DNA from: Neckera pumila
Lineage: Eukaryota; Streptophyta; Bryopsida; Hypnales; Neckeraceae
Length of the DNA: 64,000 nt
Assembly (NCBI GenBank): GCA_963969595.1
Contig: OZ018413.1
Span: 13,567,711 to 13,631,710, forward strand
Reading direction: 5' to 3'
Under the pieces are notes generated by a model. It was not told the DNA's origin. It saw nothing but the letters and a program-made list of their open reading frames with translations, and ran no database searches. Below, piece by piece: positions 36,347-48,378 of this stretch; the first letter of the stretch is position 1, and the number at the start of each line of letters is the position of its first letter. A program made the translations under genes and the position numbers.

Positions 36347-38102
36347 TTGTTGCCTTTGCACAAGGAGCAGCCATTTGTGCTGCATTGACGAGACATTTCT
36401 AAATGGGTATGCACCCTTTGCGCAACATTCCCTCCTTCAACATCCTGCACAATTTGTCTTCAAGATTAGGAGAATGAATATTTGAGAAAAATGAAGGACT
36501 ACAACTTCTTCAAAAATCAAGTTGTACAATCTACTAAGTGCCACTATTAGAGTTTGGTGCAATATTAATAGGGTTCATATTGTATATGCTGATTCAACAC
36601 AAAAAAGATTCAAATCAAGCAAGTAGTGTATTTCAGATTAAGCAACAACAAAAATCTAAGTTCTTTCAGAGCAAGCAAACAACCTAAACCTAACTTGTTC
36701 CAGATCAAGCAAGACACATAAACCTAATTTGTTTCAAGCAAGCAACATAAACCTTGTTTTAGATCAAGCAAGCAAGTCGGACTTTGCTGATTTGTATTAG
36801 CAACAACGAAAGAGGTATGGGAAAAAAATTGAACGCAACCCTCAAACTGCCCAGTCCATCTTTGGACAGCCCCGCAGGTTTGCCGCACAATGTGCTGGCG
36901 CCCCGACTCTATTTGAAATGAGCAACTGTTTGGAATTTAAGCATTTGCGTCCATTTAATTCATTACATCTTGAGTATGTGATACACACTTACTCATAATA
37001 GTGTACAACATTTTTAGAAGAGACACTTTTTAAGTTTCACTCCCGTCAAGGTCAAATGAAGAATTTTTGGAATTCTTTACCTAAAACAACGTGAAGTCAA
37101 GAGAAATGCACTCCAAGTGGCTTTGTAATTTGTTGGCACTCTAATAATATTCTACAAATTTTGAAAGTTGAAAACATAGGATAGCCTACTCACCTTGAAC
37201 GGACACCCTTAAATTATAATTTGTCTAAACTTTAATTGGTTGCTTCAAAATAATCATCTCCCACCGTTTGCACTTGAACAGTTGTGGTAGTTCTACCACT
37301 TTAGAGTGTCATTTAAGGCTATGCTTAAGGTGTTGGCAAACAACAAGTGTTGCAATTAGACGTTACTACCTCAATGTGGACAAGCAAGTTTCTAAAAATT
37401 GTAAAGAATCTCACTCACCTACTTCATTAGGTTCAAGAAGCAACATCAACAATTATTTGATAATGAACCTTAAATCCATTTCTCTATGTCAAGTATTTTT
37501 GAAGCTGAACATAAAATAAAAATCAAGGGTTAAGATAATTGAATTCAGAGACTTGAATATGATTGAAGATTCAACTAACATCTCAAACAACCAAAGCAAG
37601 ATGGAAATGAGTGACTTACTTATTCAAATGAAACTACCAATGAGGAATGGATGAGTGGAAGTATTTTAAACCATTCAAGTTTGTTATAGACAAATGCACC
37701 ACTATAGAGTTAGTTTGAATTTGAAATTATGGCTCCTCTATAACTATCAATGCCATTTTGTCATGAATGTGCCGCCTAGATTTTGCTAAAAAATACTCAT
37801 GGGGATTAGCGCACCAAATGTCATTCAAAAAATTAGCTACTCAATAATGGTCCGATCTAATCTTGGATTCAGACTTGGTGCCGTCGCTGAGCATTTGCCA
37901 CCATTAATAATAAATGCAAATGTACAATGTCATCTTCATCTACAAGTATCCTTTAGATTATTTACATTTTGTTCATTTTTTATTGGAAATCACAACGGTT
38001 CAAAATCAAATACTGTCATGTACATAAGAGTGTGAGACATTCTTCTGCTATTAGTAATATTTTTTGTAGCAAATTGACTGCAATGATTTGATTTAGAAGA
38101 GA

Positions 38103-41100
38103 ATGGCATCAATTAGAGCTGATGGTTACGAGGTTCTTTTGGTATTGCCTGCAAATGAATTGAGATTAGCAATAATTTCTAGTCATATGCTAGATGTTAG
38201 GTTCAAATTTGTTGAGTTGTCAATATATGTCAAAGAAGAGGTACTTTCAGATTCTAGTCAGTTACAGGAATTCATCCTATTGCAGAAGTTTCTAGAAGAA
38301 GATGGACACTTTTGGACGCTCCCTCCAGATCGTTTCAGAGCTTTTGGACTCTTGCCTTCCCTCATGGCAACGTCCACGCAGATTCTAAGTTGTCATTCTA
38401 CTACTTCTACAGTAGATATGTCATATGGCACCCCCACTTATTTAGAGGGTCCAAGTTCGGCAGGTGAACATGTACATGTTACACCTCCCATTTTGCACTC
38501 CATTAAACAAGAGAGGTTAGAGCCCATTATAGAACTGTCTAGTAGGCCAGACAATGATTCTCCTCATAAGCCTATGATACATTCTTTTGGAAAGCTTGCA
38601 ACAACAACAGTTCCTTCAATTCTTCCTATTTTTCAAGATACACCTAGTCTTCTTCAGTGCTTGTGTCGTCTAGGTGATATTCAAGGGGCTAGAAATGAGC
38701 TTGCTAGCCTAAACTTTGACAAAATTCCTTTCTATCCCGTGCAATGTTTACCACCATCTTACAATAGAAATGTTGTTTTCCGATTGCCACCACTACCAAG
38801 TGCTTCATCTAGTAAAGCATCACGTATTATGCTTGATGCGATGGACAAACGTTAGGATGGGAACATCTGGTGTAGGACTTTCACCACTAACATCCATAAC
38901 TCGGACAACTTGATTTTTAGGAAGTCACATTGCGTTGGACAATTAGTAGGTACGAACTTGAATTGTGACTTTTTGACTAGGTCATCTTCAAGAAATGAAA
39001 CAGAGTGGTCTGGATGTTTTATGGATTCTGTCAAAATTGGTGGTGATCCTCCAGTAGGTAGTACCATCCTTTGTAGGATATGCAAAAGTCCTCCTACTTG
39101 TGTAAATGTTTGTCAAGCTCGGATTTACTATGTTATGAGCAAGGACGGAACAACTCGAAGGTGCATACATCTAGGAACACATTTTCATGAGGTTGCTCTT
39201 GGTACCTGTCGCAAATCATTGGACACAATATCGACACTCATTGGGGCGGAGGTATCAAAGACTCCAATAGCAACAAACTCAGCAATTGCTATAGCAGCTA
39301 GCAAGGAGTTCCTCGAGAGCTATTTGATTCACAAAGGACCTGGAACTAAAGTGATGTTGGAGGGAAAAGCACTTGAGGAGGTCATGGACAAGTTTCAAAT
39401 ATTGAGTTCTCCAAATGTGAAGAACATCATTTCTTCATTCCAGTATATTGGTACTGGTGGGATCATCGACTGAATTATGAATTTGAAGCGGGACTCTACC
39501 ATTGAATACATACACAACACTGTATTTCCAGGTCAAGGAAAGGAGAAGGTTTATCTTTTTAAGATGCTCGCAGTGGGGCCTGGGAGTAGAGTGGATCTAT
39601 TCCGCCGGATGCAACCGGGTGGTGATCTTGAGAATGCATGGTTGATGTTCGATCATGTGAAGCGCGTGAAGGATTGGACAACAATGGCTTGTCATGTCTA
39701 CGACTCAGGGTACTCTAAGGTTCAAACGATTGCCGTGTGTGACATGCAATTGGAGGATAAGAAGGTTTAGTGTATTATGTGGAGATGTTTGATTGCTCTC
39801 ATGAAGAAACATGGAGTGGAGAATCCAAATTTCAAGGGGTTTATGGTGGACAGTGCGATGGCAAATTGAAATGCTGTAAGGATTGTACTTAAATCAGGCG
39901 ACCCCAAGAACCCCATGGAGAATTGCAAATGTACATGTCTACCACACTAGACTAGTTCACTCCACAAGCATACTCAAAAATTTATAAAGCCGGACTTGCA
40001 ACACCAACATGATCGACTTTGCAAGCAATACAAAGATGCCAAGACAAGGGAAGAAGCAGAGACAAAGTACTTTGCAATTCGAGCATGGTGGTTATCAGCT
40101 GGAGCGGCTATAGAAGATGGGATCCGAGAATTGGATCTTTGGTTGGGTTTTTGGCACTTCAGATATTGACAGTAGGGTGGCTTTTGGCAAATGGTGAGTC
40201 TTTCTTATCATATCACAAATTTTGTTTGTCATAATTTTTGAATTCTGAAATTTGAATTGTACATGATCTAACTACTAGAATTGACACATACAGGGAATGA
40301 CACTTGAAGAAAAGGCAGATATGCCATCATGCAATCTGTCTGAGACAGTTCACAACAAATGGTTACAACGGTCAGGATATCGCGGAAACGATTTGTACGT
40401 GGCTACATGTGATGATAGCATCCATGCCTTTATGCAGATGACAAATTATCAAGCATATCTAAATGGATTAGCATCTGAGACTGGGCCTTCAAAACATGAG
40501 TTGAAATTGAGAGTTGCTCGTCAAAGTGGAGATCCAAAGAAGTTGATGGCGGCTCTAAACTAATTGGAAGGGGTTCATGAAATGGCCACTTGTGTCCCAC
40601 ACTTGGAGGGAGAAGAGATGTTTGGAAGTTTGAAGAAGAAGTTGGATCTTCCCATCGGCTCAGATGGTGATTCACATTGACCAGATAAGGTTAATTTTTC
40701 ACAACCTTGAGTTCAAATTAGCTCTAAATCTACTTGTTCTCCAGCATTAGAGCCAACTTCAATCACTTCCAATGTTGGAGAAGTTCTTCATGTCACCTCG
40801 GTAAGGGAGTCAGATTGTGATGTGTCTCAATGGCACATTGCAAGAATCTTCCACAACTCTGTTGCAAAGTGCCATGCCCAGCATCGTGGAACCAAGAAAA
40901 AATGCCTTGCTCGCATTATAAATCGACATTCCAACTCCAACGGCACTCCAGCTCCAACCTACCGCAGGCGTAAGAAAGAGTATAACTCCACTAAGGTGAT
41001 TGTCTCTGACTTTTGGTTTTGTTCTGATGACATAGGACAATGTGGGATGGGATCTCAACGCTCATGGATTTTAGACTAGTCCAAAGTTCCAGAAGTTTGG

Positions 41101-41691
41101 CCAATCCTCACAGGCACAAATCTAACAAGGCAAGAGACGCTTCTTCTTCAGGATGCGGGTTTTTGTCTACAAGCACGTGAGGCTATGTCTCCATGTTGTC
41201 TATTCACCATGTCGAGAGTTTTTGAGCCTACTACATTTGAGCATAGAAGCCTTGCAAATCCAGATCAATATCCAACAACTCAGAAGGGAAAGAATATTTG
41301 AAGGATCTCAAATGCACCAACAATTGAACATCAAAACAAGTGGGAGAGCACTCGAAATGTGAAGGGAAGCATCATTAGTGCTACCATGCTACCATTTCTA
41401 GGGCTTGGAGCTATAATATGTCTGGAAATTGGAACTGATAGTTCTTCAAATATTTACCACATTTTTATTAGCATGTACCCAGAATGTTCTTGCCCTAGTT
41501 TTGTTGACTTGGCCATGGCTACAATTGGTGGTCGACCGCAGTATGTGAATTGCAAACACCTATATTATCTTTTTAGGTATTTCTGTAAGATGAATTCCGA
41601 GGAAGACCAGTTCATTCATGCCCCAAGCTTCAGCTTCAATGAAGTGAAGTTGCTCCTTACTAGGGTTGGAATTCTCAAGTTGGCTAACTAG
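38103..41691 (+). pseudogene. Decayed MULE-like transposase with SWIM zinc finger
   Basis: One frame stays in register from 38103 to a donor at 40194, broken only by single stop codons (38853, 39471, 39768, 39867, 39948, 40167, 40173). A 100-bp GT-AG intron (40194-40293) leads to the next exon, with stops at 40561 and 40678; the rest runs 40,822-41,691. A 'CRICKSPP' zinc-type motif (about 39,077) precedes the catalytic part. Putative DDE residues are Asp in 'LMFDHVKR' (39651-39653) and Asp in 'FMVDSAMAN' (39849-39851); the Glu is not certain. A SWIM finger follows, with CSC at 41485-41493 and CKH at 41551-41559. This is the order of Mutator/MULE transposases. Most stops sit where Trp, Gln or Arg is expected. 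It belongs to the large element and faces away from the methyltransferase-like gene. Confidence 0.75.
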
Positions 41692-42018
41692 AGAGGTCCA
41701 TAGTAATTCTGGCAGTACTGTAGTTGTTACTAGCATTCTTCTTAGAATATGTTTTCATATCTATATTTGCTTCCAAAGTTTGTTTGGAGGTTAATTAGTG
41801 ATATAAAACATATTGTTGAGAAATGGTTTATGAAGGCCGAAAATGGCAAGTTTTTGTAATTTTGCAAGGCTTATTAAATGCAAAGTTCTGAAATTACTAA
41901 CTAAGTTTCTGAAAGGAAATAAATTGATAGAATGTCTAGTGAAGTAATTTTTGGATTGATTGAATAATTCACTTGAAGACTTTGATGAAATTTTTGGGGT
42001 TCAGTGGACTACTTTATC

Positions 42019-42232
42019 TTCCATGGTTATAGGGTACATATATTTTCCACGGTCATAGGTAACAAAATTTCATAAAATTCAATTTTTTTTCTAAAAAATT
42101 CCACTTATTCTCAAAATCTTAAAGGATAATCTTTACATTTCCATATTTTTTTTGTTTCCAAGCTCTAGGCTCAACAAATCTAGGTTCAAGGCTCGTAGGC
42201 TTGCATTTCTAGGCTCACACACTAGCATCATT
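42019..42232 (-). repeat. Right terminal region of the Mutator-like element
   Basis: It carries inverted counterparts of the left-end motifs: TTCCATGGTTATAGG (42019-42033), TCCACGGTCATAGG (42046-42059) and the terminal CTAGGCTCACACACTAGC (about 42,210-42,226). Confidence 0.65.
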
Positions 42233-42241
42233 GGGTAGTGG

Positions 42242-42569
42242 ATAAAAAAGATGGATCATTTATTTAGCCTTGATAAATAGAGACCTATTACTAAAGTAGT
42301 CTTTTTTATAGTATTTAAAAAATCATCCATTTGCTACTTTGTGGCCTTAGCCATACCATTGTATAATCAAGCAATGGTCCTCCTTATGTTCAGAAGGATT
42401 TATGCCTCTATAGATGCCTAGGGGAGACTTTTCAATTAATTCAAGGATTAGAGTTGGTTGAGGAGCCATTGAACAAAATTTTGTTCATTGTAGGGTCTCC
42501 TTTTTAAGGATGCAAAAGGGCCCCTTGCCTCATTGGTAAATAACCTAAATTCACTATTTTGTATAGAAG
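42242..42569. other. Intergenic DNA right of the Mutator-like element
   Basis: No gene or repeat boundary is supported. Confidence 0.45.
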
Positions 42570-42878
42570 TTATTTTTTCAAAAAGATGCTCTAATTTCCT
42601 GAAAAACAAGATTGTCCAGAACTTTTTTTAACAAATCCAAATGGAATGAATTAAAGCTTTCCACGCAGACAAAAATACAATCTGTGAGGAAAAAAAAATT
42701 TGACAACCCGCATTGCTTTTCATAGATTCTGGCCAGATTGGGGAACGGGCCTGAAATGGCCTTCCAATGGCCCCAAATGCCCTCTAATGGTGCAAAAAAA
42801 ACATTTTTTAATTTTTTTACTCTTTGCTATAAAAATGGCAATTTTGGATGCTTTTTGGAGGAAAAAGGCCTTTAGGAG
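42570..42878. mobile_element. Mosaic of TTAA-element and CATTAGA-MITE fragments
   Basis: 42,570-42,700 is an inverted interior piece of a TTAA element ('agatgctctaatt', 'aagattgtcc'). 42,704-42,790 is the right end of a CATTAGA MITE ('gggaacgggcctgaaatgg'). 42,791-42,878 is the forward right end of a TTAA element (GCCTTTAGGAG then TTAA at 42879-42882). It looks like a MITE inserted into a rearranged TTAA element. Confidence 0.6.
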
Positions 42879-42929
42879 TTAATTATGCATTAATCATACT
42901 ACACCCTTTATAATGGCGATTTGAAGAGC

Positions 42930-43141
42930 CTAATCACTTTAAGAACTTGTTATCTTATTACATTTTCCTGCTGAGTTGGAATTTTTGGATCTGAATGTAA
43001 TTTCAATACTTGATCATCAATGATAAATAATAGGTCTAATCACTTTAAGAACTTGTTATCTTATTACATTTTCCTGCTGAGTTGGAATTTTTGGATCTGA
43101 ATGTAATTTCAATATTTGATCATCAATGATAAATAATAGGT
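42930..43141 (+). repeat. Perfect tandem duplication of 106 bp
   Basis: 'ctaatcactttaagaacttg' begins at 42930 and again at 43036. The two copies differ at about one base (a C/T in 'caatayttgatc'), so the duplication is recent. Confidence 0.92.
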
Positions 43142-43649
43142 ATTATAGCATTTCTTTAAGGGTGAACAAGGAATAATGAAGGAGGGCAATTCTATGCAAT
43201 TAATTTAACAAATAACTCCAAAATATTCTACAATCCCAACCAACCAATCCAAGACCAGCCGTCAAAACCTTGTTTTTATTCTATGCATGGCAATTAATTG
43301 ACCCGTACATTACAAAAAACTTCAGGCCACAAAAAGGTTGCTAGGATGCATGAAAATGTACATTAAGAGAAAATATCAGCCCAAAAAGTCGTTAGGAATC
43401 TATAAGGTGAGCAATTAGCCGATGTATCCCGCCGGATTTTTGATTAAATTATTTTTTTTTTGATAAATCAAATAAAATTATTATTAATTTTTTTTTCATT
43501 GTATAAGCACATTTGCCAAAATCCTAATGGCACTCCACAAAGCCCATATTTTCTGTAATGAATAGAAGCATTCATTCTTTAGGTCTTTGGAAATTGTTTT
43601 CCAACTTGTATGTCTAAATTAATCATGCATGCGTGTATATCCAAGGTGT
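43142..43649. other. Intergenic DNA
   Basis: AT-rich; no gene or repeat boundary seen. Confidence 0.45.
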
Positions 43650-43653
43650 TTAA

Positions 43654-44576
43654 CCCCTAAAGTCCCATAGTCCCCTCGGGGGACAAAATGGATTTTGGAT
43701 AGGCTACTACGGCTTCAATATTCATTGTTATTTTTTGAAACTCTTTGTGAAGATAGAAAAACACATTAGCTTTATGGGAATATAATTTTTATTTCAATCG
43801 GTGCCCGAGAGCAAAAGTTATGGCACAAAAGGTCATTTTTTTTGGTGCGGCGGGCAGAAATCTTCTCACACAAAAAAAATAAAAAAAAATAAAAAGAATT
43901 ATTTTCTCATAGATTGTATTTTTATCTATATGGGAAGCTATGATTCATTCCATTTGGATTTGTTATGCAAAAGTTATGGACAATCTTATTTTTTGGGCAA
44001 TTAGAGCATCTTTTTGAAAAAATAACTTGTAGGACTCATTTTCGAATGCAATTTTCACAATTTTTCAAAAAAAACTGTTGGATACGTCTAAGTTCACTTG
44101 CTAAAACAATCTCACTGTTGGGATTATAGTGTTTTAATCCCATCTTAGAGCTATTGGCGATTTAGTTTTTCTTTCAATCTTAGACCTACTTATACTTAAC
44201 AATTTTTTAAAGAATGAAAATCATGTGTATTTTTTTGGAATCTTTTTTCCTAGATTCTCAATTCAAATATTCAACATAAAAAAAACTAAATTTAAAGTCT
44301 GTAGTGCAAATTTTTTTACAAATGGGGGTCAAAGTCATCGAAAATTGCAAGTTAGTGTTCAAAAAATCAATTTTTTCCAACTTTGAATGCTAATATCTTC
44401 TAATCTATACTGTCAAACTTTATGAAATTTTTACCACATAATCTGAAATAAGTTTAGTAAAAGATCCTATGGTTAGAATCTAAAAAAATTATTTTTTTCT
44501 CTTTTCTTAGATGAACGCAGCAGAACTAGCAGTTTTGAGTCGTTTTCGACAAAAAAATGCCTTGGAACTTTACAGG
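43654..44576 (+). mobile_element. TTAA-flanked non-autonomous element, copy 4
   Basis: The element is 923 bp. TTAA at 43650-43653 and 44577-44580 flanks tips CCCCTAAAGTCCC and GGAACTTTACAGG. The left subterminal 'gtcccctcgggggac' is an almost perfect palindrome. The open frame at 43801-44004 is a by-product of sequence shared with the other copies. Confidence 0.8.
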
Positions 44577-44580
44577 TTAA

Positions 44581-44984
44581 CTCTTTGTGAGAGCAATTTT
44601 TTGACTTAAGAGATTTTCATTGTATCTTAGTTATTTAGCACCATTTCCTTTGTTGCCTATCTAACAATTCCCTATGCAAATGCTTGATTATGGCTTTGGA
44701 GGTTTTTACTTATGAAAATAGATTAAAATTATGTCTTCAAAATTTTAAGGATACTATTCACATTTCATATGTTGGTATGTTGTTTTGAAAATGCACCCAG
44801 CTTGGAAAATTTCTTCTTCTATAACTGCAGACTATGCTGGAAGATATCCTCACATGGCCAAATTGTGGCAAGTTGTGTTTGCATTTCCAGATAGCATAAC
44901 TTCAAGCTTGGGGGAGATGAAGTCATATTGACAATGCCATTGGACTTTGAGGCTTTGGAAGCACAAATGAAAGATGCATAGTGC
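44581..44984. other. Intergenic DNA
   Basis: No supported feature. Confidence 0.45.
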
Positions 44985-45853
44985 ACTACAAGAGGAAGAG
45001 TGTTTTAACCCCTAATTGCCCGAGGCACCCAAATGTGGTGTTTGCAAAACTTTGAAGTTAAATAAAACCTAACCAAGTTGCTATTTTTAGTAGGTTATAT
45101 TTTTAGAAAATTCTTCTTGAAGTTTAGTTTTAGCATCAAAAATCTGATCTTGAAAATAAATGATAGTTATTTTTCTATTCATGATTTTGTATAAGGGTAC
45201 CCAGTGCAATCTTGACTTCCCGTAGTGTTGAGAGCTCTTGGAAATGAGCCTCAAATACACTAGATCTTGGAAGAAAATTCGCATTCAAAATTAATTTAAA
45301 AAAATTGTAGAGTAGATTTTAAGAAGGCGTCAATTGATTGGGATTATGCAAGTTAGGCTCTTTAACTTCAATTTTTTAGGTCACCAACTTTTTAGATTTG
45401 ACTTGTGAAAAGAGGGTTGAAAGACTTTACATCACTTTTGGAGTTTTAACACACTCATGGTCAATCATTATAATCTTTTGCTCTAAATGTGATATTATTG
45501 TATTTTTGTTTTTTATGAGACCTCTTACATATCTAGTTTGAATTCGTACGGTTACAATTAAAAAAAATTGATACAACTTATCAAAATGTTGGCATTTTGC
45601 TCAAGTTAGAGCAAATTCCAAGAAACTCAAAACATGCCTTCGGCATTTAGAGGTTAAGTGAGTCTTTAAGTATAGTCCTAGACATAAGATTACAAATGAT
45701 GATCTTTTAGGAGATTTTCAATAAAATTTTACTAGAAACACATATATTTCTAATAAATTTTTACAGAAAATCTCTTTAAAGGTCATTACTTATAATCTTA
45801 TGTCTAGGACTATACTTAAAGATTCACTTAAAACACCCCTTTCTCTTGTAGTA
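44985..45853. mobile_element. CACTA-type MITE split by a TTAA element
   Basis: It starts CACTACAAGAGGAAGAGTG and ends with 'cccctttctcttgtagta'. The outer segments match the MITEs at 9346 and 9588 ('taagtatagtcctagacata'). With 45009-45657 removed, the remainder is about 220 bp, the normal length of this MITE. The flanking 3-bp duplication is imperfect (GTG and GTA). Confidence 0.82.
45009..45653. mobile_element. TTAA-flanked element nested in a CACTA MITE
   Basis: The element is 645 bp. TTAA at 45005-45008 and 45654-45657 flanks tips CCCCTAATTGCCCGAGGC and GCCTTCGGCATTTAGAGG. The intact MITE at 9346 reads TTTTAAGTGAGT at this place, which gives the unoccupied site and proves TTAA duplication. 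The minus-strand open frame at 45087-45284 is not conserved in other copies. Confidence 0.85.
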
Positions 45854-47299
45854 GTAGAAACATTTCCAATAGAGTCCAAAGACTTTGGAGAATTCAATGT
45901 GTAAAGTGACCATCACATTTAGAGAATTCTTTTGTATTTATTGATTTCTATTACTTACTTGTTTAGAACAAATCAACATATCAATGTAATGATTTTGTTT
46001 TTGTTAACTATGATATTTTGTGATTATTTTGGCACAAAAATTGAAATTAAATCAAATAGTTGCATTCCACAATGAAACAAATAATTCTACTTTTTTTTAT
46101 TTGGAAGTAGACCGACTTTTGACAACCTAATTTTTGAGAAAATGGCATTTACGACACTCAAGTTTGAACTTACAGAGTGACATTTTTAACAACCTAAAAT
46201 TAAAAGTAAATAGTAACCTATGGGAAGGTGAGTTCCAATATTAGTAAAGAAATTTTGGTAATAAATATTATATGTCATCTTATAATTGGTTTAGGATGAT
46301 GTAGACCTTTTAGAATCCTTTATATTGATTACTAGTGTAGTGGATTGGCCTGTCACATTTTTTAAAAAAGGTGCTCTATAGTTCAGTATGAAGTTCAGTT
46401 GTAGAGCTTGATTGGCCATCTATAACTACACTCCTATATCAGGAGGTCTAGAAATGGATGAATCCTCCTTTCAAGAATCCAAGGAGGATGCAAAATTACC
46501 AATTACAGTTACTAGTTATACAATGTTACATTTGACGTGGAAATTAAGTTTCAACTCTTCTTCGTTGAATCTAATCTTCACCTAAAGAATCCAAAAATTC
46601 TTGAAAAGATGTCAAATTTCTATATCCAGATCCAAAGTCCATAAAATACTTTAGAACGGCCTCAAGACGTTCAAGGAAGTGAATGTAAGAGCTAGAATTA
46701 GACACCTAGTTAAAATAGACTTATATCTTGTTTCAAAATCGGAAAAAAAAATTGATTGAGTTTTTTAGAGTTAGAATTGTCTTCACCATGTTTCATAGTT
46801 TCACTTTTATTTAAGTAGAAAGAAACTACATTTTAGGAGTAAATTACATTGTTGGGCAGAATGGCCTCCGGATTATATTCTTCCATTATACAAGAGTGCG
46901 TTACATATTGCAAGGATTCTATTTTATCCTCAAATAAAATAGGGGCTTGAAATTTTTGTTTCAAGGGGCTATATCTAGGATAACATGACACATTCATATC
47001 ATCCATGTTTGGCAAGTGTCAAACACGTTGAAGACAAGAATGTAGATGCTGTTTGACAATATTTGGGATAACCTCCATGGCTAGGTCAAAATTAGCTAGT
47101 AGAAATGGAAAAAAAAACAGGAAAAGAATCTATAAAATTTCTATCCAGAGTAAAAAATAGAGAAAATAACCAGACTCCGTACTTAATTAACGGTTGGATA
47201 TGAGAATTGAAGAAAAGTAACTGGTAAAACTCCAAAAATATCCCGAACACTGCTCTTAAGTTAGAGGGAGCCAGTGGCATCCAAAAATTAAAGGAAGGT
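45854..47299. other. AT-rich intergenic DNA
   Basis: About 1.4 kb with no supported gene. The composition rises in G+C from about 47,250 as the next gene begins. Confidence 0.5.
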
Positions 47300-48378
47300 G
47301 TCAACTTTATACTATACCCTTGGCAACAGCCAATACAAAACCCTGCGCCATGCCCGTTTCACTTGGGACGCGAGCCAGATCCCGACGCCCAGTAAGTTCC
47401 GCGGACCAGGGCCAGTGGCGGCGACGCCGCGGGGCCCGCGCAGGAAATAGCCCTTTGCCAACGTGCTCCTCAGCCGATGCGGCTGCTGCGACTGCGGCCA
47501 CTGTTTGTCGCACCCCCGCCTTTGCTCCCTCCACCACTTTCTGCCAGCGCCATTTCATCCCCGCTCCGATGCCATTGCAACTGCGAAAGCCTCACTGCCT
47601 TTGGACGTACTCTAGCCAGCTTGTGCGCATCGGCATCATCACTTTGCGACGCCCGTTGCGCAGCTCATCAAGTCAATCAGCATCTGCTGATCTGCCGGCA
47701 TCTCCGCACCTGCCCTTGAAATCGAGCTCGCATTGCTAGCTTCCCGCCGCGATTCCAGTCCCCCAGAGGATTGAATGAACACTCTTTCAAGCTAGCGTCT
47801 TGTTGTCGGAGTAAGTTAGAGTCGTTGGAATATGGACGCGATGCATGTATCAGTGCCGAGTTTCAATTCAGGAGTGGGCGTCGATCGATGGGCGAGATTG
47901 GTGCTGCTGGTGGATGCATGCGCTCTGGATTGGATTCGTACGGAGGGGAGTTCGTGATCTCCGTTAATGTTATGGCCGGAGTCAGCTAGCGGAAGGATTA
48001 GATCCCTCCGAACTGATCGAGGAATCTGGAATGACTTGTCGATCCTGCATTGCCTCGGAGGTTAGTTTATGAGTCTTCGTTTTGGGTGAAGAGCATCAGG
48101 TGTTGCGAACAGAAGCGGTTACATTGGGGAATCTTTACGGAATCGAGTTATGAACTGGGGTTGCGATTGAATCCAAGAGTGTTGCAGTGGGACGTACAAG
48201 GATATCAGTGATGCGGTTTAGGAGGTGGATCTTGATCGGGGTAGGGTTGTCGAGAGGGTACCATGAGAATGGCGTTCGGGAGAACCATGGAAGATCAGTT
48301 GCAGGAATTCGGTAGAGATACAGCAACACAATCGGCATCACAAATCGAGATCACCGTCCAGGTGGTTAGGATTTCCCA
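47300..48378 (+). promoter_or_regulatory. GC-rich promoter/5' leader of the DUF1399 gene
   Basis: A CpG-rich island starts near 47,330 and runs to the coding start. It probably holds the transcription start and non-coding leader exon(s); a donor such as 'cggag|gttagt' near 48,060 may begin a leader intron. Long overlapping open frames on both strands (47307-47558 minus, 47320-47739 plus) are attributed to high GC and are not called. Confidence 0.5.

Larger units (their letters stand above)
33121..38090. other. Spacer of the Mutator-like element with recurring palindromes
   Basis: No gene is supported in about 5 kb. An 18-bp palindrome TCTTTTGGTACCAAAAGA or a variant occurs at 33497, 34042, 34149, 34348, 34802, 35228 and 36174. 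The region also holds local duplications listed separately. Whether this is a control region, a transposase-binding field or a foreign insertion cannot be told. Confidence 0.6.
28272..42232 (+). mobile_element. Large Mutator-like element with transposase and methyltransferase-like genes
   Basis: The element is about 13.96 kb. Related inverted ends occur at 28,281-28,300 (GCTAGTATGTGAGCCTAG) and 42,207-42,226 (its complement with one change). A 9-bp direct repeat GGGTAGTGG abuts at 28263-28271 and 42233-42241, the size typical of Mutator target duplications. Subterminal copies of CCTATGACCGTGGA lie near both ends. Inside are a decayed methyltransferase-like gene on the minus strand (28,660-33,120), a repeat-bearing spacer, and a decayed MULE/SWIM transposase on the plus strand (38,103-41,691). 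The outermost 10 bases of the two ends do not match well, so boundaries could shift by a few bases. Composite nesting of two elements is the main alternative. Confidence 0.7.

Noticed and set aside
36136..36402. 88-codon frame with a repeated LEV motif
   Set aside because: Its regularity comes from three 27-bp tandem repeats; no coding context.
47320..47739. 139-codon open frame before the DUF1399 gene
   Set aside because: Same reason: CpG-rich leader with open frames on both strands; the conserved protein begins at 48379.
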